The notes beneath the pieces are model-generated. The model made no database searches, had not been told where the DNA came from, and saw only the letters and a list, made by a program, of their open reading frames with translations. This document shows positions 1 to 12,927 of a stretch of DNA of 64,000 bases, piece after piece. The position numbers and the translations under genes were made by a program. This DNA is from Megaustenia siamemsis (lineage: Eukaryota > Mollusca > Gastropoda > Stylommatophora > Ariophantidae). How positions within the stretch are numbered: position 1 is the first letter of the stretch; each line of letters begins with the position of its first letter. The stretch spans positions 16,744,177-16,808,176 of the forward strand of contig JAVIAB010000047.1 of assembly GCA_032433765.1 (NCBI GenBank), given 5' to 3'.

Positions 1-1060
1 AAGTCAGATATTGCCTTGTTAAAAAAAAACAACTTTTCTTTTGTCAGTTGTCCAGACAGAAACCACTTTGAAACAAGAGCAAACTATCTCTTGACCAGCT
101 ATTCTAGACATGTTGCAACACTCAAACTCTCTCTCTCATTTGCACACACACGCACACACGCGCACACACACACACAAAAGGAGTGAATAGAAGCAATGGC
201 AGCAAGTGTGAATGCTATGACACAAACATGAAATCTGGCTGTCTACAACTACAGCCCACATGAATGCCTGCACACTAAAGTCTGGTCAAGTTAAACAAAT
301 GTACAACAGCAAATAAATGTAAAAAGAGCAATTCTTGATCTGTATACAAATGCAACCTGGCCATTGCTTGTTTTATCCTACTTGTAGAAGGTATGGGCAC
401 CACCAACAAGGCCAGTGCATGCTTACTCTTGGCACTGTTTGAATAATGTCTATCAGCCTTTTCAGTTAATAATCCACTGTAGCGAAGGAATATATTCTGC
501 ACAGAGCATTGTCTCCCTCCCTGAGCAAGTGAAATCATTACCACAATTACTTGGCACATCTTCAGACTAAACATCAAGCCACTGTATACTCTGCTTGACA
601 TGATAATCTAATCACTAGATGATCATCTAGTGGATGCTATCTTAAAATGTTGCCAGTAAGTTTAATACATCTAGAAATGTTTAAGCTCAAACGTTTCATT
701 ACTGGTCACAAACTCAGATCTCTGGTGATCTAAACTGACATAATGATATTTGTGTGCCATCAGAACCATTAAATGACTACTTTTGGGAGAGAGAAAAAAA
801 GAGAATGGGGAAGTGAAATTATCTGCAGCAGGACATGACAAGTTCAAGTCCTTACAATCTTAAAAACTTTGGCCAATTATAGAACTCCATTTGTGCAGGC
901 TGATTGCAAGCTGCAGGGATAGAAAGATGGTGATGAAGGACATCATGATCTATACATTTGTCATTTGTTGCTTGTAGAAAGAAATCTCAGTCATTAAGGT
1001 AGTGCGACACCAGGTCATTGGAAGTAGTCTTCAAAGTTTGTATGAGAAATTAATGGCTAC
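1..1060. other. Unassigned flank with a (CA)n tract
   Basis: I see no supportable gene. A CA/CG-type dinucleotide tract lies at about 145-176. A 108-codon minus-strand frame at 275-601 has no recognisable domain and is probably chance. This is 3' flank or possibly a distal 3' UTR of the USP6NL homologue. Confidence 0.5.
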
Positions 1061-1067
1061 ACCCCTG

Positions 1068-3783
1068 ACCAACTGCAGACTGTCAGATTACACAATCTGT
1101 CTCAAGGAAAAACAACTGCAGACTGTCAGATTACACAAACTGTCTCAGGGAAAAACAACTGCAGACTGTCAGATTACACAAACTGTATCAGGGAAAAAAC
1201 AACTGCAGACTGTCAGATTACACAAACTGTCTCAGGGAAAAACAACTGCAGACTGTCAGATTACACAAACTGTCTCAGGGAAAAAACAACTGCAGACTGT
1301 CAGATTACACAAACTGTCTCAGGGAAAAAACAACTGCAGACTGTCAGATTACACAATCTGCCACAGGGAAAAACAACTGCAGATTGTCAGGTTACACAAA
1401 CTGTCTCAGGGAAAAAACAACTGCAGACTGTGAGGTAACACAATCTGCCTCAGGGAAAAACAACTGCAGACTGTCAGATTACACAATCTGCCTCAGGGAA
1501 AAACAACTGCAGACTGTCAGGTTACACAAACTGTCTAAGGGAAAAACAACTGCAGACTGTCAGGTTACACAATCTGCCACAGGGAAAAACAACTGCAGAC
1601 TGTCAGGTTACACAATCTACCTCAGGGAAAAACAACTGCAGACTGTCAGGTTACACAAACTGTCTCAGGGAAAAACAACTGCAGACTGTCAGGTTACACA
1701 ATCTGCCTCAGGGAAAAACAACTGCAGACTGTCAGATTACACAATCTGGCTCAGGGAAAAAACAACTGCAGACTGTCAGATTACACAAACTGTCTCAGGG
1801 AAAAAACAACTGCAGACTGTCAGATTACACAAACTGTCTCAGGGAAAAAACAACTGCAGACTGTCAGATTACACAAACTGTCTCAGGGAAAAAACAACTG
1901 CAGACTGTCAGATTACACAAACTGTCTCAGGGAAAAACAACTGCAGACTGTCAGGTTACACAAACTGTCTCAGAGAAAAACAACTGCAGACTGTGAGGTT
2001 ACACAATCTGCCTCAGGGAAAAAAAACTGCAGACTGTCAGATTACACAATCTGCCTCAGGGAAAAACAACTGCAGACTGTCAGGTTACACAATCTGCCTC
2101 AGGGAAAACAACTGCAGACTGTCAGATTACACAATCTACCTCAAGGAAAAACAACTGCAGAGTGTCAGATTACACAATCTGCCTCAGGGAAAAAACAACT
2201 GCAGACTGTCAGATTACACAAACTGTCTCAGGGAAAAAAACAACTGCAGACTGTCAGATTACACAAACTGTCTCAGGGAAAAAACAACTGCAGACTGTCA
2301 GATTACACAAACTGTCTCAGGGAAAAAACAACTGCAGACTGTCAGGTTACACAAACTGTCTCAGGGAAAAACTGCAGACTGTCAGGTTACACAATCTGCC
2401 TCAGGGAAAAAACAACTGCAGACTGTCAGGTTACACAATCTACCTCAGGGAAAAACAACTGCAGACTGTCAGGTTACACAATCTGCCTCAGGGAAAACAA
2501 CTGCAGACTGTCAGATTACACAAACTGTCTCAGGGAAAAAACAACTGCAGACTGTCAGATTACACAAACTGTCTCAGGGAAAAACAACTGCAGACTGTCA
2601 GATTACACAAACTGTCTCAGGGAAAAACAACTGCAGACTGTCAGATTACACAATCTACCTCAGGGAAAAACAACTGCAGACTGTCAGGTTACACAATCTG
2701 CCTCAGGGAAAACAACTGCAGACTGTCAGATTACACAAACTGTCTCAGGGAAAAACAACTGCAGACTGTCAGATTACACAAACTGTCTCAGGGAAAAAAC
2801 AACTGCAGACTGTCAGATTACACAAACTGTCTCAGGGAAAAAACAACTGCAGACTGTCAGGTTACACAAACTGTCTCAGGGAAAAACTGCAGACTGTCAG
2901 GTTACACAATCTGCCTCAGGGAAAAAACAACTGCAGACTGTCAGGTTACACAATCTACCTCAGGGAAAAACAACTGCAGACTGTCAGGTTACACAATCTG
3001 CCTCAGGGAAAACAACTGCAGACTGTCAGATTACACAAACTGTCTCAGGGAAAAAACAACTGCAGACTGTCAGATTACACAAACTGTCTCAGGGAAAAAC
3101 AACTGCAGACTGTCAGATTACACAAACTGTCTCAGGGAAAAACAACTGCAGACTGTCAGATTACACAATCTACCTCAGGGAAAAACAACTGCAGACTGTC
3201 AGGTTACACAATCTGCCTCAGGGAAAAACAACTGCAGACTGTCAGATTACACAAACTGTCTCAGGGAAAAACAACTGCAGACTGTCAGGTTACACAAACT
3301 GTCTCAGGGAAAAACAACTGCAGACTGTCAGGTTACACAATCTACCTCAGGGAAAAACAACTGCAGACTGTCAGGTTACACAATCTGCCTCAGGGAAAAC
3401 AACTGCAGACTGTCAGATTACACAATCTGCCTCAGGGAAAAACAACTGCAGACTGTCAGGTTACACAATCTACCTCAGGGAAAAACAACTGCAGACTGTC
3501 AGGTTACACAAACTGTCTCAGGGAAAAACAACTGCAGACTGTCAGGTTACACAATCTGCCTCAGGGAAAAACAACTGCAGACTGTCAGATTACACAATCT
3601 GCCTCAGGGAAAAAACAACTGCAGACTGTCAGGTTACACAATCTGCCACAGGGAAAAACAACTGCAGATTGTCAGGTTACACAAACTGTCTCAGGGAAAA
3701 ACAACTGCAGACTATCAGGTTACACAAACTGTCTCAGGGAAAAACTGCAGACTGTCAGGTTACACAATCTGTCTCAGGAAAAA
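1068..3783. repeat. 43-bp minisatellite, about 63 copies
   Basis: Head-to-tail copies of a unit containing AACTGCAGACTGTCAG then (A/G)TTACACAA(A/T)CTG and CTCAGGGAAA. Units vary between 42 and 45 bp through the A-run. Two main variants alternate in blocks: GATTACACAAACTGTCTC and GGTTACACAATCTGCCTC. Nearly every unit has a PstI site (CTGCAG). Long frames of up to 815 codons run through it, but they shift register with the A-run and look like no protein. Confidence 0.97.
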
Positions 3784-4616
3784 AAATTAGGAAAAATGAG
3801 TGAACACATACAAACCAGAAGTTGGGTGTAGAAAAGTTAATACTGTCAACATAACATCTAGACAACCAAGCAGGAACAAAAGTGGGTACTGGCTTTATGA
3901 AGGCAATGCTTCTGCGGAGAAAGTACTGTGGAAGTTCTGTAGTCCACTTCTCAACAGAGGTCATCCTATAAGATACCTTTATCTTAACTGTATGGACCAT
4001 TTGACAGCTAGGCACTGTCAATCACAAGCATAAATATAATTATAAGACTTGTTAAAAATTAGGGTCAGCACTGAAGGTGCACCATTTGACAGCTATACAC
4101 TGTCAATCACAAGAAGAAATATCTTTACAAGATTGGTCCAAAATTAGGGTCAGTTCTGAAGGTGCACTTCAGCATAAATATAATTATAAGACTTGTTAAA
4201 AATTAGGGTCAGCACTGAAGGTGCACCATTTGACAGCTAGGACTGTCAATCACAAGAGTGAGTATCCTTAGAAGATTAGATAAAAATTAAGGCCAGCACT
4301 GAAGGATGGGTGAACACTGTCAACTACTATTTTGAAATCACGGACATCCTTTGATTCACTGAATATTTAGACAATCACTGTAGATATCAAATAACATGGC
4401 AGACCCATGGCCAGCACAATGAACATGTAATCAGGAAAACTAAACAAGCCTGGTTGAGTATTCTCATAACTATTATAGTACACATGTCAGCTGGTGTACA
4501 TGTACACCACATTTGATTATTGTTGACAGTTATTTGATTTAGTGCGATTTATCTATGGTATACATCACAAGATATCTTCATATTTCTCCAGATGATAACA
4601 ATAGCTCTGTCACATG
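3784..4616. repeat. Spacer with three degenerate ~85-bp repeats
   Basis: Between about 3993 and 4305 the motif ACCATTTGACAGCTA, then CACTGTCAATCACAAG and ATTAGGGTCAGCACTGAAGG, recurs three times with indels. The flanking parts (3784-3992 and 4306-4616) show nothing recognisable. Confidence 0.75.
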
Positions 4617-5216
4617 CATACAGAACATGTTTTCTGTTACAGATGGCAACAAGAACATCTTTTCTGTTACAGATGACAGCAAGAGCATGTTTTCTGTTAC
4701 AGATGGCAGCAAGAACATGTTTTCTGTTACAGATGGCAACAAGAACATGTTTTCTGTTACAGATGGCAACAAGAACATGTTTTCTGTTACAGATGGCAAC
4801 AAGAACATGTTTTCTCTTACAGATGACAGCAAGAACATGTTTTCTGTTACAGATGGCAGCAAGAACATGTTTTCTGTTACAGATGGCAGCAAGAACATGT
4901 TTTCTGCTACAGATGACAACAAGAACATGTTTTCTGTTACAGATGGCAGCAAGAACATGTTTTCTGTTACAGATGGCAACAAGAACATGTTTTCTGTTAC
5001 AGATGACAACAAGAACATGTTTTCTCTTACAGATGGCAACAAGAACATGTTTTCTGTTACAGATGGCAACAAGAACATGTTTCTGTTACAGATGGCAACA
5101 AGAACATGTTTTCTGTTACAGATGGCAACAAGAACATGTTTTCTGTTACAGATGGCAACAAGAACATGTTTCTGTTACAGATGGCAACAAGAACATGTTT
5201 CTGTTACAGACAGCAA
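4617..5216. repeat. 30-bp minisatellite in 3' flank of USP6NL homologue, about 20 copies
   Basis: The unit is about AACATGTTTTCTGTTACAGA followed by TGGCAACAAG; late copies lose one T and are 29 bp. It ends about 160 bp downstream of the gene's stop codon, so part of it may be transcribed as 3' UTR. A 30-bp unit keeps frames open on both strands, which explains several overlapping false ORFs. Confidence 0.96.
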
Positions 5217-5378
5217 CAACAGCACATTTACTTTGAAGGTTCCCCTCCATTTTCTCTCATGCACACATAGCATATGTCTCCTGTTACTCAGAACAAGTAG
5301 GGTAACCAAATTTATCCATGGTGTGCTTCAACAGTCTGTCGACCAAAGCGCAGTCAGTCAGAGAGACAAACCTCTACC

Positions 5379-6871
5379 CTACAAGTAAGCTGATTTCTCC
5401 ACAACTCTTGTGTACACTGTCCTGGTCTGAGCTGTGGTTGCCTGTGACACCTGATACGAGCTCTGCTGCTCCACCTGGAAGCCATTTTTAAAATCTACCA
5501 CCCGCTGCTCTGTGTGATCTTGTTGATGTGTTTGCTGGATGTCATTCTCTATCTTCGTCATCTTCATCCTTGTGCTCAGATGCCCATCACTGCCATTTAA
5601 GACCACCATTTCTGTATCCTGTGTCCTAGACACAAACCCCTCAGGCCTGCTGATGGGGATAACAGTTACACCGTGACCTTGGGCAAACCTGGCACTGATA
5701 TCAGTGTCATTAGTGCTCATGTCATACATTCCATTGATGTTGTCATAGTCAGAAGTTGTAGATTTTGTGGAATCACTGTCATCCGTCCGTGTTGACTTAG
5801 TACCATCATTTGTTGCTATAGTTATTGGCAGGATGGTGCTTTCGGCAGTGACAGTATATTGCGGAGCTGAAAGTATAAATTGAGATGGTGTATCAGATAA
5901 CCTGGGCGACTGATATGATGCTGATGGTTGAGAGTCTAATGGAATAGTTACAGGAGTGTGATCATATTCATATGACCTGGAGCCTTTCATGTTATTTGTT
6001 GTGACATAGTAGTTGCTCCTGATGGGGGTGTTTGGGCTGCTATGAAAGGACGCAGAAGGAGTTGTCCTTGTTGCACCCTGTGATATAGAGCCAGGCCGTG
6101 GGGCATGCTCAGATGTTGGCGTTGTGGTCTGAGGTTGCATTACAAGCGAGGAGAATGTTCCGGTCGTGGGTTGTTGACTAGGAGAGATTGGGGACCCAGT
6201 CTTTGATATGGCTTGTGGTGGGCTGTTGTACTGTGGTGAGGGAAGGGATGGGTTGGTTGGAGTAGTGGGTGTAGCCACATCATCCAGATCTATTGGCGTA
6301 GTAAAACCATGCCCTAGAGCAGACACACTGCCCGTCTCAGAGTTTTCTCCAAAAGAAGTACGAGAGCTGGGAGCTGAAGTTTTACCACTGTAATCAGCTA
6401 GAGACAGCCGTGAGTTTGCAGCTGTGTCATAGTAGGAGGACTTGTCATCAATAGAGTACTGAGACATTCTAGAGTGAAGAGACCTGGTATCTGAGCCTCT
6501 GTTATGACTCATCTCTGGTGTGCTCAATAAATTGGTTCCTCCCGTCATGCTTCCCCCAGTGTTCTTCCTTCGCAGGTATGCAGCTTTACCACCAGACCTC
6601 TGAACATTTTTGCGGAAGTGCTCATCCATAGTTTCATCAGTCCTTCTGCCAATTAACTGCTCCACACTAGGCTGAATCTCCAGGCCAAAGGGAAGCGTTG
6701 GTTGCTCATTAACTTTGGGTTTTGGTGGCACAGACATCTTAGATTTTTTCAACTCCTCCATACAGATCTGCAACTGCTCTATGACTGTGTCACAGTCATA
6801 AACAAAGTCCCTCTCCAGGCTGCTCTGGAAGAAAGTCAGGAGCTCGTCCATCTGCATCTTGATGATACGTC
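5379..6871 (-). CDS. USP6NL: USP6NL homologue, last coding exon with disordered C-terminus
   Basis: The exon completes Arg312 with two bases and encodes 496 more residues to the TAG at 5379-5381. The first 50 residues hold the end of the conserved core, with [16 protein letters not shown] matching VIEQLQISMTELKRAK of the family. The rest is rich in Ser, Thr, Pro and Gln (for example around 6400-6520 and 5990-6200), as in vertebrate USP6NL tails. I see no exact PxxDY motif, the Eps8-SH3 ligand known in the vertebrate protein. Its acceptor (CCCCAG at 6872-6877) is formed by the terminal unit of a 30-bp minisatellite. Confidence 0.94.
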
Positions 6872-9800
6872 CTGGGGAGTATTAAGCAAACAATCCATAT
6901 CATGGGGAGTATTAAGCAAACAATCTATATCATGGGAGTATTAAGCAAACAATCCATATCATGGGGAGTATTAAGCAAACAATCTATATCATGGGGAGTA
7001 TTAAGCAAACAATCTATATCATGGGGAGTATTGAGCAAACAATCCATATTATGGGGAGTATTAAGCAAACAATCCATATTATGGGGAGTATTAAGCAAAC
7101 AATCTATATCATGGGGAGTATTAAGCAAACAATCTATGTCATGGGGAATATGAAGTAAACAATCTATATCATGTGGAGTATTAAGCAAACAATCTATATC
7201 ATGGGGAGTATTAAGCAAACAATCTATATTATGGGGAGTATTAAGCAAACAATCCATATTATGGGGAGTATTAAGCAAACAATCTATATCATGGGAAGTA
7301 TTAAGCAAACAATCCATATTATGGGGAGTATTAAGCAAACAATCTATATCATGGGGAGTATTAAGCAAACAATCCATATTATAGGGAGTATTAAGCAAAC
7401 AATCTATATTATGGGGAGTATTAAGCAAACAATCTATGTCATGGGGAGTATTAAGCAAACAATCTATATCATGGGGAGTATTAAGCAAACAATCTATATC
7501 ATGGGGAGTTTTAAGCAAACAATCTATATCATGGGGAGTATAAAGCAAACAATCTATATTATGGGGAGTATTAAGCAAACAATCTACGTAGGGAGGTCAA
7601 AAAGTAATGCACACCAATTTTTTTCTCGGAAACTATTCGGGCAAAATGTGTGAAATTTTCACAGATTGTAGCTGAACATCCCCTTTACACTACCTATTTT
7701 TCAACATAATCTCCGTCCAAGCGTATTGCCTTACGCCAACGCGAAACTAGATCATGAATGCCTCGTTTGTACCAAGTTTTGTCCTGCTCGCGTAGCCATT
7801 TTTTAACTGCACGGATCACACCCTCATCATTGTCAAAGTGTGTCCCACGCAGGAATTTTTTGAGTGGTCCAAACAGATGGCGCTATATATATTTTATATA
7901 GATATAGAAATATACATATATTTTAGAGCAGTGATCTCTGCAATATGTGCCATTTTGGCATGCAAGGTTTCTGTTTTTGAGATTGTGGTTCTGCCCTATG
8001 TGCCGTCTTCGGCTCGAAAGGACAATAGATAGATAGAAACAGATGGAAATCTGAGGGAGCCAGATCAGGGCTGTAAGGAGGATGGGGCAGTACAGTCCAA
8101 CCAAATTTGTTGATTGCTTCCCGTGTTACCAGACTTGTGTGAGGGCGTGCATTGTCATGTTGAAGCAACAAATCTGCAGATGGCTTATTAGGCCGAACTC
8201 TGTGGAACCGATTTTTGAGTTTTGTCAGTGTATTGATGTAAGCTGTCGAGTTGATTGTCTCACCTCTTGTCATTACATCAACAAGAATCACACCATCAAT
8301 GTCCCAGAAGACAGTGATCATCACCTTTCCGGCTGATGGAGATGTTTTGAATTTTTTTCTTTTTGGTGACTGCGGATGATGCCATTCCATTGAATGCATT
8401 TTTGTTTCAGGCTCATAATAATGTGCCCACGTTTCGTCACCGGTAACAATTTTTGACAAAAACATTTCTCCTTCAACACCGAAACGCTCCAACAATTCAG
8501 AACAGAATGTTTTCCTTTGAACTCTGTGATCATTTGTTAGGCACCGAGGAACCCATCGAGCGCAAATCTTTGAATATCCGAGAGTTTTAAAAATTGCGAA
8601 TGCACTTCCCTTGCTGACTGTAAGCTGCAATGCCAATTGCTGACTAGTGATACGCCTATCCGTACGAATAATGGCATCAGCCCGGTTTAACATGTCTGTG
8701 CTGGTAGCCGAGGCAACACGTCCAGAACGCGGTAAATCATGCAGCTCCACTCGTACACTTTCTGCAGCTTTAATTCTCTGAACCCAGCGACTAACTGTGC
8801 TCCTATCGACTGCAGAACATTTGTACACTGCACACAGTCGTTTATGAATGTTTGCCACAGTTTCTTTTTCCGCAACCAGAAATTCTATGACAATTCGCTG
8901 TTTGTAACGGACATTGTTGACAAGCTCCATTTTAACGGTTCATAGATTGCGTAATATTTATCAGAATGCTGTGCAATTTGGTACACATAATTGGAACATG
9001 TCATATTCCAAGTGTGCAAAATTTCATATTCCTATCTTTATTATTAGCCGAGAAAAAAATTGGTGTGCATTACTTTTTGACCTCCCGTATTATATTATGG
9101 GGAGTATTAAGCAAACAATCCATATCATGGGGAGTATTAAGCAAACAATCTATATCATGGGGAGTATTGAGCAAACAATCTATATCATGGGGAGTATTAA
9201 GCAAACAATCCATATCATGGGGAGTATTAAGCAAACAATCTATATCATGGGGAGTATCATGGGGAGTATTAAGCAAACAATCTATATCATGGGGAGTATC
9301 ATGTATTAAGCAAACAATCTATATCATGGGGAGTATTAAGCAAACAATCTATACCATGGGGAGTATTAAGCAAACAATCTATATCATGGGGAGTATTAAG
9401 CAAACAATCCATATCATGGGGAGTATTAAGCAAACAATCTATATCATGGGGAGTATTAAGCAAACAATCCATATCATGGGGAGTATTAAGCAAACAATCT
9501 ATATCATGGGGAGTATTAAGCAAACAATCTATATCATGGGGAGTATTAAGCAAACAATCTATATCATGGGGAGCATTAAGCAAACAATCTATATCATGGG
9601 GAGTATTAAGCAAACAATCTATATCATGGGGAGTATTAAGCAAACAATCTATATCAACAGCTGTCACAAGAATAGTCAAGTGTTTAGGGTACATCAGAAT
9701 GGCATCATCCAATAATAACTTTAAGGAGTGCTCAGAGACCAGTGCAGTCAAATGTGTTGACCAACAACTTAATAGAAGCACCAGTCAAACTGTATTGGCC

Positions 9801-12800
9801 AGCAATTTAGCTAAGACATGAATCCAATTATATTTTCATAAAAACAGCAGTTTAACAGAAGCACTGCTCAGATATTTTTAAAATTTTAGCAATTTAACAG
9901 AGGTACTAATTCAAATTTAAGAACTGGGAAATCTGGCTAAAGACAGAGATTCTTTCAGATGGGCTGTGGTGAATGCAACGGTATATGGGAGATCTGGATA
10001 GAGATAGAGATTCTTTCAGATGGGCTGTGGTGAATGCAACGGTATATGGGAGATCTGGATAGAGATAGAGATTCTTTCAGATGGGCTGTGGTGAATGCAA
10101 CGGTATATGGGAGATCTGGATAGAGATAGAGATTCTTTCAGATGGGCTGTGGTGAATGCAATGCTCTGCAAAGGACATGTGACCTCATGATGATGATGAA
10201 CACTCAACAGGAGAATTGGTCCAAATGTGTTTGTCAACAGCTTAACAGGAGAATTAGTCCAAATGCCTTGGCCAACATCTTAACTAGAGTACAAGTCCAT
10301 ATGTGTTGAGGAGATACTTAATAAGAGCAGTAACCGAATGTATAGGACAACAGGGACACCAGCTCAAATGTGCTGGTTAATAGCTTAAGAGAAGTAGCAA
10401 CCTAATTGTGTTTTCCAAAAGCTAATAGATCAATATGTATTTTATATTAAAGCAAACAAACTTTAGTATATACCTCATGCTAGTATAATTACCCTGTAAT
10501 AAAGCCATTTATTTTTTATTACCAAGGCTTTTTTTAATAACATAAAGTTAATCAAAATGCTAATATGCCATTTCATAAAATGAGAAAATCATAATACACC
10601 AGGTCTCTGAAACTCTTTTGTACTTAATTTGTCAAATGGATTTTGTATTAATGTAATTATATTATGATATTATATTATGCTATTATATCTCTATTACATT
10701 TATCAAATGGAAATTACAAACTATAATTAAGTAAGTTGTGAAGTTCAGTGACTAATAAAGTCCCTAAAAGTTTACTAGAATATATTCTGGACAGTTCCGG
10801 CTCAAAAAAATATAAAAGGGAGATAGCCCTCAGTTCATTTTACCTGCTGATTGTCCTTTCTCTAGATAGAAAGCACAAAGCTTGTAAAATGTTAATGTGT
10901 CAAAGCGGGGTTGGTGATTTGTTTACATGTAGTTTGTATACATATATGGTGAACACACATGAACTGGATTACTGACATTACAACTGACTGATTACATATA
11001 TTTTCATAGACAATTTAGTATTAGTTTATAATTTCTTAGACCATTCTAACATTAGTTACTATTTTCATAGACCATTGTAATATTAATTTCTATTTTTAAG
11101 ACCATAGTAACATTAGTTTCTATTTTTAAGGCCATTGTAACATTAGTTTCTATTTTTAAGACCATTGTAACATTAGTTTCTATTTGTAAGGCCATTGTAA
11201 CATTAGTTTCTATTTTCTTAGACCATTGTAGCATTAGTTTCTATTTTCATAGACCATTGTAGCATTAGTTTCTATTTTCTTAGACCACTGTAGCATTAGT
11301 TTCTATTTTCTTAGACCACTGTAGCATTAGTTTCTATTTTCATAGACCATTGTAGCATTAGTTTCTATTTTCTTAGACCATTGTAGCATTAGTTTCTATT
11401 TTCATAGACCATTGTAGCAATAATTTCTATTTTCATAGACCATTGTAGCATTAGTTTCTATTTTCATAGACCATTGTAACATTAGTTTCTATTTTCATAG
11501 ACCATTGTAGCATTAGTTTCTATTTTCATAGACCATTGTAGCATTAGTTTCTATTTTCTTAGACCATTGTATCATTAGTTTCTATTTTCATAGACCATTG
11601 TAGCATTAGTTTCTATTTTCTTAGACCATTGTAGCATTAGTTTCTATTTTCTTAGACCATTGTAGCATTAGTTTCTATTTTCATAGACCATTGTAGCAAT
11701 AATTTCTATTTTCATAGACCATTGTAGCATTAGTTTCTATTTTCATAGACCATTGTAGCATTAGTTTCTATTTTCATAGACCATTGTAGCATTAGTTTCT
11801 ATTTTCATAGACCATTGTAGCATTAGTTTCTATTTTCTTAGACCATTGTAACATTAGTTTCTATTTTCTTAGACCATTGTAGCATTATTTTCTATTTTCA
11901 TAGACCACTGTAGAATTAGTTTCTATTTTCATAGACCACTGTAGCATTAGTTTCTATTTTCATAGACCATTGTAGCATTAGTTTCTATTTTCATAGATCA
12001 TTGTAACATTAGTTTCTATTTTCTTAGACCATTGTAGCATTAGTTTCTATTTTCATAGATCATTGTAACATTAGTTTCTAGTTTCTTAGACCATTGTAGC
12101 ATTAGTTTCTATTTTCATAGACCATTGTAGCATTAGTTACTATTTTCATAGACCATTGTAACATTAGTTTCTATTTTCTTAGACCATTGTAACATTAGTT
12201 TCTATTTTCATAGACCACTGTAACATTAGTTTCTTTTTTTCATAGATCATTGTAACATTAGTTTCTATTTTCCTAGAACATTTTAGTGTTAATTTCTATC
12301 TTCTTGGAATATTAGAATATGAGGGTTTATATATTCTCATGGTATAAGAAATAGGATATAATATGAGCATACCAAGAATTGGGCTTTCTCATTGACAATA
12401 ATTAAATGTGATTTAGACACTCTCATCCATGACATTTGGAACCTACAAGTCACTGGATTATTACTTGGCCAGGGACCATACTTACGTCTATGGATCTTGA
12501 TAATGCAGTAGGCCATAGCTAATAGAATGAGTTCTCCCTCCAGCATGTGGACGTCCCATAGTCTCAAAGTCAAGAGAAAAGGAGTCTGAGGAAGATGAAG
12601 TGGCACTTTATGATACAGAATTGTGGCACAAATACAGACTGGTATAGTGAACAATAGTGTGCCTAAACCTAGAATGAGTAAATCAGAATTATGCAACAAT
12701 AATATTCACAATGATTACCAGAAATTAACAGATTAACTCTTTCAGTACGGAAGGTTTTTTATCAATTTAGCGGTAGAGATTTCAGAGACAAGATTGTTTA

Positions 12801-12848
12801 TGTTTTTAAATATCAATCTACATGTTTACATTTATCTAACACTTAACT

Positions 12849-12927
<79 letters not shown>

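Larger units (their letters stand above)
7587..9090 (-). mobile_element. mariner (Tc1/mariner, D,D34D) inserted in the 30-bp minisatellite
   Basis: Terminal inverted repeats beginning GGGAGGTCAAAAAGTAATGC (7591 onward) recur in reverse complement to 9086; they are close to identical over about 30 bp. A TA duplication flanks the element (7585-7586 and 9091-9092), the mariner target. The 1504-bp span is 156 bp plus a 10-bp duplication longer than the original because a retroposon is nested at 7881-8036. Flanking DNA on both sides is the same minisatellite, so the element landed inside the array. Confidence 0.93.

Noticed and set aside
275..601. 108-codon minus-strand frame
   Set aside because: No recognisable domain, unremarkable length for AT-rich DNA.
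1384..3831. 815-codon and 542-codon open frames with KNNCRLSDYTNCLRE-type repeats
   Set aside because: They simply translate the 43-bp minisatellite; the residue pattern changes each time the A-run shifts register, and there is no start context, signal or domain.
4617..5216. Repeated TTTTCTGTTACAG that looks like a splice acceptor in each unit
   Set aside because: It is on the plus strand, antisense to the gene, and no plus-strand transcript is supported.
4555..5388. Repeat protein frames (MFSVTDG..KN) on both strands
   Set aside because: A 30-bp unit leaves several frames open on both strands at once. It overlaps the 3' flank of the USP6NL homologue.
6878..7586. CRISPR-like array of 30-bp direct repeats
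   Set aside because: Repeats are head to tail with no spacers, in a eukaryotic intron.
6925..9781. [10 protein letters not shown] and [10 protein letters not shown] repeat frames
   Set aside because: Translations of the intronic 30-bp minisatellite, interrupted by the mariner.
12337..12699. The whole 120-codon frame as one exon
   Set aside because: Only 12486-12585 matches the TBC family and is bounded by acceptor and donor; the ends of the frame are intron sequence.
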